NCBI GenBank assembly: GCA_009785505.1
Contig: WQWA01000007.1
Span: 1 to 62,784, forward strand
Source of the DNA: Bacteroidales bacterium
GTDB lineage: Bacteria; Bacteroidota; Bacteroidia; Bacteroidales; P3
Length of the DNA: 62,784 bases
Reading direction: 5' to 3'
Part shown: positions 1 through 6,072 of the stretch, one piece after another
How positions within the stretch are numbered: the first letter of the stretch is position 1
How the letters are laid out: every line of letters starts with the position of its first letter
Made by a program: the position numbers and the translations under genes
The notes under the pieces: generated by a model
What the model saw: only the letters and a program-made list of their open reading frames with translations
Databases searched by the model: none
Told to the model about the DNA's origin: nothing

Positions 1-572
1 AACGATGTTCCGCATGTAAATTGCCGAAGCCAGACCTATAACGGTATAAACGACCGCACCAAAAATTGCCTGCGACAAATCTTTCAGATTCGGACGAAAC
101 AATTGCCACAAGCGGGCTGTAACAGGCACTTTTTGACTGCCTTTTTTGAATTCTTCGTTTGGGGCAAGAAGTATCAAAAATCCCGTCCAAATCGGCACAA
201 ACTTATCATACGACCAAGTGTGCATCTTGCCATCGCCCGGATCCATAAATGTTACTTTTTTTCCGTCAGCTTTATACAAAACCACGTAATGCTCTAATTG
301 TCCATCCATAATTACATGAACGATTGCAGGTTTTGGAACTTTTTCCAAAGAAGTAACAACTTTTTTACCTTCTAGGTCAATGGCTTTTACTAATTTTGCC
401 TGAAAATCCAATTTTTCAGAGGCTTCCACCAAGCCTAAAGCATTAGTACCTTTTTTATCGGTTGATGCGATTTGCCGAATGCGGGCTATGGGCAGTTTCA
501 ACCCATAAAAAGCAGAAACCGAAGCCAAGCAGGCGACGCGCAGTCGGTGATGTCGTGTTGTTTTATTTTCAT
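1..572 (-). pseudogene. C39-peptidase ABC exporter (PCAT type), 5' part, frameshifted
   Basis: Peptidase-containing ABC transporters cut double-glycine leaders from small peptides and export them. Translation from the ATG at 572 gives MKIKQHDITDC, the canonical C39 start with catalytic Cys11. The frame then breaks near 530-541 and hits a stop about 12 codons later. One base back in frame, the protein resumes as VACLASVSAFYGLKLP and continues to the window edge. It includes the catalytic His region (LEHYVVLYK), the Asp region (MDPGDGK) and the start of the membrane domain. One missing base in DC(G)VAC explains everything. This is either a true inactivating deletion or a sequence error, because the rest is well conserved. 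The membrane and ATPase domains lie beyond position 1. It closes a minus-strand cluster with a precursor peptide and an HlyD adaptor, which would be its partners. Confidence 0.85.
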
Positions 573-632
573 GGTTTTTTGGTTTGATAGATAGAATCTA
601 TCCTGATAATCGAACGGCGATAAAATCGTCGC

Positions 633-748
633 TCAACGGGACAATTGAAACATAAAATCTTCAGGGAAACGCTTTAAGTTTCATTTTACGGCTTGGTTTA
701 ATACTTTTACTTCTAGACCGTACAGTTTTGTTTTAGCAAGGTTGAGGC
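633..748 (-). pseudogene. ORF6N-domain fragment with internal stop
   Basis: The minus strand between the CPBP gene and the exporter reads LYGLEVKVLNQAVK, a TGA stop, then NLKRFPEDFMFQLSR and a second stop. This matches the N-terminal signature of the ORF6N domain (family pattern YGVETKxLNQAVKRN..RFPEDFMFQL). The first stop replaces the expected Arg codon. ORF6N proteins are KilA-N-related DNA-binding proteins common in phage and mobile regions of Bacteroidetes. Only about 35 codons survive, with no start and no downstream domain, so this is a relic. The family assignment is strong; how it arrived is inference. Confidence 0.75.
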
Positions 749-758
749 ACGGTACCGA

Positions 759-1274
759 TTACAAATTAGTACGAGCGAAGTGAGGAACAAGAACCATTGT
801 TGCATTAAACAAACCGTGTATCAACGCTACTACCCAAAAAGCATAAAAATACCCCCCTTTTTGTTTGCAAGCCACAAAAGCAACGGCATAAATAATCCCT
901 CCGACAAAAGCGTAAAAGACATAAAAAACACTATAAAAATGAAGGGCACCAAAAATCAATGCAGAAATGCAAATAACAATCCATAAAGGGAAACGTGTGA
1001 ATCGTAGCAACAAATATATCACCAAAAACTGATTTAGGAGTGTTTCTATTAGCGGAGCTATCAATGCAACCATAATAAGCACGACATGAAGCCGCAAACC
1101 GCTGAAGTCGGGTCCTCCTATTGGTCCGAACAAGTTTACATACCAAGGAGCTATTGCAAAGCGACAAAAAGCAAGAAAAAGAAAAAGTATGCCCAGTGTA
1201 ACCATCACAAGTGTAATGGTACTGTAAGATGCAAGTTTGTCAATAAATTTTTGGCTATAGTTTGTAACTGACAT
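759..1274 (-). CDS. CPBP-family intramembrane protease-like protein
   Basis: A 171-residue integral membrane protein with about five hydrophobic segments. It resembles the CPBP (CAAX protease and bacteriocin-processing) family: motif 1 is PLIETLLNQF, motif 2 is FGALHF and motif 3 is HGLFN. The usual EExxxR of motif 1 is altered to E-T-L-L-N-Q, so catalysis is uncertain. Family members next to bacteriocin genes act in peptide maturation or self-immunity, which fits the neighbouring GG-leader peptide and C39 exporter. An open frame extends upstream to 1349, but a promoter-like TATATTTG lies at 1296-1303. The ATG at 1274 (MSVTNYSQK) is therefore preferred. Confidence 0.7.
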   Translation of the reverse strand: MSVTNYSQKFIDKLASYSTITLVMVTLGILFLFLAFCRFAIAPWYVNLFGPIGGPDFSGLRLHVVLIMVALIAPLIETLLNQFLVIYLLLRFTRFPLWIVICISALIFGALHFYSVFYVFYAFVGGIIYAVAFVACKQKGGYFYAFWVVALIHGLFNATMVLVPHFARTNL

Positions 1275-1295
1275 GTCCGGCACTAGTTTTTTCTG

Positions 1296-1303
1296 CAAAT
1301 ATA
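1296..1303 (-). promoter_or_regulatory. -7 promoter box of the CPBP gene
   Basis: Minus-strand TATATTTG, 21 nt before the chosen ATG at 1274. It matches the Bacteroidetes -7 consensus TAnnTTTG. No convincing -33 TTTG is seen. Confidence 0.45.
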
Positions 1304-1485
1304 CATAAAATTTTTCAATTGCACACAGGTGGATAAGAACTTTCGACAAAATTTATAGAGAAAAGATAATACTTTTTCTGAAGAATGCAACAGCATTTAA
1401 ATTACAGCTTAAGTTTTTGCATAAAGTATTAGTTTTCTGCTTTAACGGCTTCGCTGGTCAATACGACCACTTAGTGAAAAAACCT

Positions 1486-1503
1486 GCAGGATACTTTGTA
1501 TCC
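1486..1503 (-). terminator. Terminator-like hairpin after the precursor gene
   Basis: On the minus strand GGATAC-AAA-GTATCC (1503 to 1489) is a perfect 6-bp dyad, followed six bases later by a run of T, about 20 nt after the stop of the precursor gene. An almost identical dyad lies at 1881-1895, so a shared operator is an alternative reading. Confidence 0.45.
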
Positions 1504-1523
1504 CACAGATTTTTTGAGGTTAT

Positions 1524-1736
1524 CTATGCCGGCATACTAGGAGGGCCAAACTGGCCAGACACGACGTCTCCTGCAAATGATTCTGACGATGATTGTCTTG
1601 CATCGAATTCTCTTGCACGCCGAAGTGCGTAAGCCCAAAAGAAAGCTTCTCCGATACTTATACCACCATTGGTTTCCAACACTTCCTGCTTTGAAGCTTC
1701 TACTACTCCGTAAGCTTCTAAATCAAACATTTTCAT
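1524..1736 (-). CDS. Double-glycine-leader precursor peptide
   Basis: A 70-residue peptide with a 25-residue leader, MKMFDLEAYGVVEASKQEVL followed by ETNGG. The acidic, Glu-rich segment ending in GG is typical of C39-exporter substrates. The predicted 45-residue mature part begins ISIGEAFFWAYALRRAREFD, is Ser-rich in the middle and ends FGPPSMPA. It has no Cys, so lanthionine or disulfide bridges are unlikely. A TATCTTTG box at 1819-1826 could drive it alone, giving a leader of about 75 nt. The frame is also open upstream into the HTH gene, so it may instead be the tail of a 222-residue fusion. Its place between an HlyD adaptor and a C39 exporter supports an exported peptide; its activity is unknown. 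Confidence 0.6.
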   Translation of the reverse strand: MKMFDLEAYGVVEASKQEVLETNGGISIGEAFFWAYALRRAREFDARQSSSESFAGDVVSGQFGPPSMPA

Positions 1737-2192
1737 AATTTTTAGTTTTTGTTGGTTAATAATTTGTTTGTTTTTTCGGTAGCACTTTACATCTCGAGCT
1801 GTGAAGTATTTCCGACCACAAAGATATAACTTTACTTTCTCAATTTTGAGAAAATGGCAAAAAGTTGAAAAAAAAGTTGAGGATACTTTATATCCGCCAT
1901 TGACTTGCTTCATTTCCTCTTTGGTTACTTCGGTAAGCGAGTCGTCTATACTCAAATAGATGTTAATTACCTTATCACCACAGAAACGATATGATTTACG
2001 TGTGCGACAATATTTGATTTCAACACCATATAGTTCCAACTCCTCAATCATACGGTATATCGTTGCCGGACTGACAGAAAGTCGCCTTGCAAAGGCTTCC
2101 ACGTTTCCTGTACGTTGCTTATGGACGGAATTTACAAAGGCAACAAAATTTTCTATATTTTCTAGTTTCCTCATTATTGCTTGTTTTTTCAC
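1524..2192 (-). CDS. HTH regulator with C-terminal GG motif, open into the precursor peptide
   Basis: An uninterrupted 222-codon frame. Residues 1-70 form a DeoR/HTH_11-like winged helix (FARRLSVSPATIYRMIEELE, then YGVEIKYCRTRKSYRF). Residues 84-100 (DDSLTEVTKEEMKQVNGG) look exactly like a double-glycine leader. A low-complexity, basic stretch of about 50 residues follows; it contains a promoter sequence (TATCTTTG) and reads like untranslated DNA. The GG-leader peptide comes last, in the same frame. One possibility is a true regulator-precursor fusion. The other is a 100-130-residue regulator whose stop was lost, beside a separately expressed peptide. The gene starts 10 bp after hlyD ends, so the two are probably co-transcribed. 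It is the natural candidate for local control of the island. Confidence 0.55.
   Translation of the reverse strand: MKKQAIMRKLENIENFVAFVNSVHKQRTGNVEAFARRLSVSPATIYRMIEELELYGVEIKYCRTRKSYRFCGDKVINIYLSIDDSLTEVTKEEMKQVNGGYKVSSTFFSTFCHFLKIEKVKLYLCGRKYFTARDVKCYRKNKQIINQQKLKIMKMFDLEAYGVVEASKQEVLETNGGISIGEAFFWAYALRRAREFDARQSSSESFAGDVVSGQFGPPSMPA
1819..1826 (-). promoter_or_regulatory. -7 promoter box of the precursor peptide
   Basis: Minus-strand TATCTTTG inside the HTH open frame, 83 nt before the precursor ATG at 1736. It is an exact match to the Bacteroidetes -7 element and argues that the precursor has its own transcript. Confidence 0.5.
1881..1895. repeat. Second copy of the GGATAC-TTT-RTATCC dyad
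   Basis: Plus-strand GGATACTTTATATCC differs by one base from GGATACTTTGTATCC at 1489-1503. Both copies are followed on the minus strand by a T-rich run, and both would encode GYKVS. They flank the precursor gene, so they may be paired operators, terminators, or remnants of duplicated precursor genes. Confidence 0.5.
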
Positions 2193-2202
2193 TTTATAAG
2201 TT

Positions 2203-3396
2203 TTATGAACTCACAAGGTTCGGATTGAGCCAATCGTCAACACGGTCGTAAAGCAATTGAAACAACGTCCGCCGGGCAACGACAAAGCGAATGTTAAAGG
2301 TCATTCCTCGTTTTAACTCGGCTTTGTAGCCGTTTCTAAGCATCATGTAATCTCTTTCTGGCAAGCAAAGCACTCTGAAAAAAGGCATTTGCAAACCTTC
2401 TTGCAGGTTTATATCGTGGGCTATGTCGATGACTTCCGCTTCAAGCATGCCCCACTGATTGAAGTTGAATGCATCAATCTGTAACATCGCTCGCTGTCCA
2501 ACTCTAATTAAGCCGATATCTCGCGGACTAACAAAACTTTCCGCATAAAGATTGCCCTCGGGCGAGATTTCCATAAAAACTTCGCCTTCGGTAATAAAAC
2601 TGCCGACTCTCAAACCTTGCAGTTGTTGCACAATTCCGCTAACGGAAGCAATCACAATCAATTCTTGTTGTTGAATTTCGATTTGATTGATTCGGGATTG
2701 TAGTTCTAACTGCTCATTGAGATACCTTTGCTGTTCGGTGTGCCATTGGTTTTTTTGCTCGTTGTAGAGCGTGGAAAGTGCTGCCATCGCTCTGGTGTGC
2801 TCGGCTCTCGAACGTTCCAATTCCTCTTGGGCAACCACGCGTTGCTCAAACAATCGGAGGTCTCGGTTGTAGATGGTTCTCACAGCGGAAACCACATCCA
2901 GATTATTTTGATGTCGGCGACGGAAAAGTTCGAAACTTTGCTCATAAACGGCCGTTTGAAAATTGGAAATTCTTGCGTAGTTTCCTCTTGCACCTCTGTA
3001 CGGAATATTTGTTAGAATTTCCAAATCGGCAAGCAAGGCATCGAGTTCTTGCAGGCGTTGTTGGGCGGTTTGCAGTTGTTCGCCCCAAGTCTCTCGTCCG
3101 ATAATGATGAGCGTGTCGCCTGCGGTTATTTTTGCGTTTTCTCGCAGTATGGGATTGATATATTGTATATGCCCAGTACCTGTTGCTCTCGGGAAAACCC
3201 GTTCGCCGGGTGTTTTCAAAATGCCTTGTGCTCTCACACTAACATCTACATGAATAAAAAACATTGAAACGAAACCGACAACAAACAGTATCAACACAAA
3301 CAAATAAATTATTTTTGGCGTGCGGTTGTATTTTCGTAGAATGTGTTCTACAGAGATTTCGGTGAAACTGGAAGGGAGGATTTTTTGGTGTGGCAT
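2203..3396 (-). CDS. HlyD-family secretion adaptor
   Basis: A 397-residue periplasmic adaptor (membrane fusion protein). It has a short cytoplasmic N-terminus, one membrane span near residues 29-50 (IIYLFVLILFVVGFVSM), a biotinyl-lipoyl-like half (GILKTPGERVFP), a long coiled coil over roughly residues 115-245, and the second half-lipoyl and beta-barrel region (VASVSGIVQQLQGLRVG). Adaptors of this family link an inner-membrane ABC exporter to an outer-membrane channel. It is the first well-supported gene of the minus-strand island ending in the C39 exporter, so peptide export is the likely role. No TolC gene is in view. The start at 3396 is the first ATG of the frame. Confidence 0.88.
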   Translation of the reverse strand: MPHQKILPSSFTEISVEHILRKYNRTPKIIYLFVLILFVVGFVSMFFIHVDVSVRAQGILKTPGERVFPRATGTGHIQYINPILRENAKITAGDTLIIIGRETWGEQLQTAQQRLQELDALLADLEILTNIPYRGARGNYARISNFQTAVYEQSFELFRRRHQNNLDVVSAVRTIYNRDLRLFEQRVVAQEELERSRAEHTRAMAALSTLYNEQKNQWHTEQQRYLNEQLELQSRINQIEIQQQELIVIASVSGIVQQLQGLRVGSFITEGEVFMEISPEGNLYAESFVSPRDIGLIRVGQRAMLQIDAFNFNQWGMLEAEVIDIAHDINLQEGLQMPFFRVLCLPERDYMMLRNGYKAELKRGMTFNIRFVVARRTLFQLLYDRVDDWLNPNLVSS

Positions 3397-3640
3397 ATTT
3401 GTCGTTTTGGATTTTGGGAATGAAAAAACGTGAGCAATTACTCTGATTGTCTTTCATTCGCTCATTGAGGTCTTCGACTACCTTTGCTACAAATGTTTTA
3501 CAAGTAAAAGCCCACGATTTCTCGTGAGCGCTAAACTTGTCCTGTAGCATATGAACTGTCGAAGTTTTAATGAGCTGGACGAAAGCTAACACTTTTTTTT
3601 CAATAAATTTTTTGCGTATTTAACTACGCAGGGTTTTCAT
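3397..3640 (-). pseudogene. Possible small broken ORF upstream of hlyD
   Basis: From the ATG at 3640 the minus strand reads MKTLRS and a TAA stop. It then stays open in the same frame for at least 70 codons (IRKKFIEKKVLAFVQL, VHMLQDKFSAHEKSWAF, VVEDLNERMKDNQ) before running under the start of hlyD. A promoter-like TATATTTG at 3674-3681 precedes it. The composition looks protein-like but I recognise no family. It may be a small gene broken by one nonsense codon, or a short leader ORF followed by chance. The rest of the interval to the hydC stop at 3803 holds no other gene I can see. Confidence 0.25.
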
Positions 3641-3673
3641 AGGCAATTTTTTGATTAAGTTTTATTTTGATTG

Positions 3674-3681
3674 CAAATATA
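3674..3681 (-). promoter_or_regulatory. -7 promoter box of the hlyD/peptide island
   Basis: Minus-strand TATATTTG with a TTTG 22 bases upstream (3704-3707), slightly longer than the usual spacing. It is the only promoter-like site between hydC and hlyD pointing toward the island. Confidence 0.45.
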
Positions 3682-3802
3682 CACAAAATTTTTGAATTAT
3701 ACACAAACGAATAAGAATAAACCAGGGAAAATAGCCTATATTCTCCCCGGCATCTAATCTGAATTCCTTGTCTTTGTAGTGAGATAACAAAAAGATATCG
3801 AA

Positions 3803-4279
3803 TTACAGATACTCCGCAATAATATCTTTCACACTTTCCGGAGTAAGTTTGCCGTAAGCCTTTTGACCGATGTAAATAATCGGTGCCAAACCGCAGACGC
3901 CGACGCAGCGCAGACAGTCGATGGAGAATTTTCCATCCGGAGTGGTTTCCCCTACTCCAATGTTCAGCTGCTTTTTGAATTCTTCCAGAATTTTTTCTGC
4001 ACCACGTACATAGCAAGCCGTTCCCGTGCAAATCGAAATCGGGAATTCGCCTTTCGGAGTCATTGTGAAAAACGAATAAAACGTTACAATACCGTAAATG
4101 TGAGCCAAAGACAGTTTCAATTCTTTGGCAATTACATCCTGCACTTCTGCAGGAAGATAGCCAAAAGTATCCTGTACTTTGTGAAGCACACTGATAACTT
4201 CGCCTTTTTCATTATGAAAGCTCTTGCAAATCGCTTTGATTTTTTCTATTTTATCGGTTGATAAGACTATTTTTGCCAT
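3803..4279 (-). CDS. hydC: [FeFe]-hydrogenase subunit C, NuoE-like
   Basis: A 158-residue thioredoxin-like [2Fe-2S] protein of the NuoE/HydC family. The cluster ligands are visible as CTGTAC (Cys84, Cys89) and CLRCVGVC (Cys125, Cys129). In trimeric HydABC enzymes this subunit relays electrons between the HydB flavin site and HydA. It is the last gene of hydB-hydA-hydC, five bases after the hydA stop, with no promoter of its own. Its length matches the family. Confidence 0.93.
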   Translation of the reverse strand: MAKIVLSTDKIEKIKAICKSFHNEKGEVISVLHKVQDTFGYLPAEVQDVIAKELKLSLAHIYGIVTFYSFFTMTPKGEFPISICTGTACYVRGAEKILEEFKKQLNIGVGETTPDGKFSIDCLRCVGVCGLAPIIYIGQKAYGKLTPESVKDIIAEYL

Positions 4280-4284
4280 GACAT

Positions 4285-6072
4285 TTAGTTTTTCATATCG
4301 GGTACAACAATCTCTTTTTCACTTTTGTCGAAGTAACCGGTGTGCAAGAGTTCGTGAGCTTTTTTACCACCGGGTTCTCCCAAAAATTCTTCGTATAGTT
4401 TTTTGATATAAGGGTTTTCGTGTGACTTGCGAAGTTTTTTACCGGCATCTTCTTGATAGAGCGCCGCCGCACGTTTTCTCAAAATCTCGATATGATTGCG
4501 ATAAGTGTACGGTTGTCCGCCCCCACCGATGCAACCGCCCGGACAAGCCATAACTTCAATGGCATGAAACTGAGATTTTCCGCAACGCACTTCTTCCAAA
4601 AGTTTTCGGGCATTCGACAAACCGTGTGCAATACCGATTCTGATTTTTGTTCCGTTGAAATCCACTTCCGCCGAACGAGTGCCATCTAGACCGCGAATCG
4701 CTTCAAACTCGACTTTTTCCAAAGTTTTACCTGTGAATTTTTCGTAAGCTGTGCGTGTTGCCGCTTCAATCACGCCTCCGGTAACACCGAAAATAACACC
4801 TGCACCCGTAGATTCACCAAGCGGCTTGTCAAAATCTTCGTCAGGCAAACTTCTGAAATCAATGTTTGACTGTTTGACTAATGCCGCCAACTCACGCGTA
4901 GAAAGCACAATGTCCACATCTGGATTTCCGTTTACTTTGAACTCATCACGTTGTGCTTCGTATTTTTTAGCCAAGCAAGGCATAATCGAAACAACAATCA
5001 TATCTTCACGTTTTACGCCGATTTTATCGGCATAATAGGTTTTTGCGATGGCTCCGAACATTTGCTGCGGCGATTTCGCTGTTGACGGAACATCTAATAA
5101 ATCCGGAAAATACATTTCAAAGAAATTCACCCAACCCGGACAACAAGAGGTCAAAATCGGCAATTTTACGGAACTATCGCCTTTCAAAAATTTATCAAGA
5201 CGCTCCAAAAGTTCTGCGCCTTCTTCCATAATCGTGAGGTCTGCGGCAAAATCTGTGTCGAATACAGCATTGAAGCCTAAGCGGCGTAAAGCCGCAACCA
5301 TTTTTCCGGTAACGCTGGTTCCTAATTCCATTCCAAATTCTTCGCCAAGCGCCACGCGAACAGCAGGAGCAGTTTGTACGATAACCGTTTTTGTCGGATC
5401 GGATAACATACGAATTACTTTTCCCGTTTCATCGTTTTCGGTCAAAGCACCTGTCGGACATACCGTAACACATTGCCCGCAATACGTACATGGGGATTTT
5501 TCCAAATCCATCTGAAAGGCAGGTGTAACAACACTCGGAAATCCGCGATAAGCTGCCGAAAGTGCACCTACCGACTGCAGGTCGTTACACATCATTTCGC
5601 AACGACGACACACCACACATTTATCTATATCGCGAACGATAGATGGTGACATATCTTTACGATAAGTCGACTGTTCGCCTTGATAAAAAACTTTACGAAT
5701 ACCCAAACGCTCTGCCAAAGTTTGCAATTCACAGTTTCCGGCTTTTTGACAAACCAAGCATTCTGCAGGGTGATCGGAAAGAATAAGCCCTACCACTGTG
5801 CGACGTGCATGGAGCACACGCATGCTGTGCGTATGAATAACCATACCGTTTTCGCAATCGGTAGCACAAGCAGGAACCAAATTTCGGAAACCTTCCACTT
5901 CGACTACACACACACGGCATCCGGCCGGTTTGTTTTCGATGTTCATTCCATCGATAGAAAAATAGCATAATATCGGAATTTCAATACCATACTCACTCGC
6001 TGCTCTAAGTATGGTCGTACCTTTAGCAACTTCAACTTCCTTGTTGTCTATGGTTAACTTAATTGTTTCCAT
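4285..6072 (-). CDS. hydA: [FeFe]-hydrogenase catalytic subunit A
   Basis: A 595-residue cytoplasmic hydrogenase that makes or oxidises H2. N-terminal [2Fe-2S] ligands are Cys36, Cys52, Cys55 and Cys69. His101, Cys105, Cys108 and Cys114 hold the His-Cys [4Fe-4S] cluster. Two ferredoxin-type [4Fe-4S] motifs lie at 152-162 and 195-205. The H-cluster motifs are complete: L1 TSCCPGW (308-314, including the proton-transfer Cys), L2 MPCLAKKYEA (364-373) and L3 MACPGGCIGGGG (508-519). The set fits the M3-type HydA of trimeric, often electron-bifurcating NADH/ferredoxin enzymes. Its ATG overlaps the hydB stop in a TAATG junction, indicating translational coupling. All active-site residues are present. 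Confidence 0.96.
   Translation of the reverse strand: METIKLTIDNKEVEVAKGTTILRAASEYGIEIPILCYFSIDGMNIENKPAGCRVCVVEVEGFRNLVPACATDCENGMVIHTHSMRVLHARRTVVGLILSDHPAECLVCQKAGNCELQTLAERLGIRKVFYQGEQSTYRKDMSPSIVRDIDKCVVCRRCEMMCNDLQSVGALSAAYRGFPSVVTPAFQMDLEKSPCTYCGQCVTVCPTGALTENDETGKVIRMLSDPTKTVIVQTAPAVRVALGEEFGMELGTSVTGKMVAALRRLGFNAVFDTDFAADLTIMEEGAELLERLDKFLKGDSSVKLPILTSCCPGWVNFFEMYFPDLLDVPSTAKSPQQMFGAIAKTYYADKIGVKREDMIVVSIMPCLAKKYEAQRDEFKVNGNPDVDIVLSTRELAALVKQSNIDFRSLPDEDFDKPLGESTGAGVIFGVTGGVIEAATRTAYEKFTGKTLEKVEFEAIRGLDGTRSAEVDFNGTKIRIGIAHGLSNARKLLEEVRCGKSQFHAIEVMACPGGCIGGGGQPYTYRNHIEILRKRAAALYQEDAGKKLRKSHENPYIKKLYEEFLGEPGGKKAHELLHTGYFDKSEKEIVVPDMKN

Noticed and set aside
103-297. Plus-strand frame of 64 codons at the window start
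   Set aside because: It is antisense to the clearly conserved C39 peptidase domain and shows no family features.
3624-4031. Minus-strand frame of 135 codons next to hydC
   Set aside because: It is an out-of-frame shadow of hydC (Cys/Arg-rich translation) plus downstream spacer.
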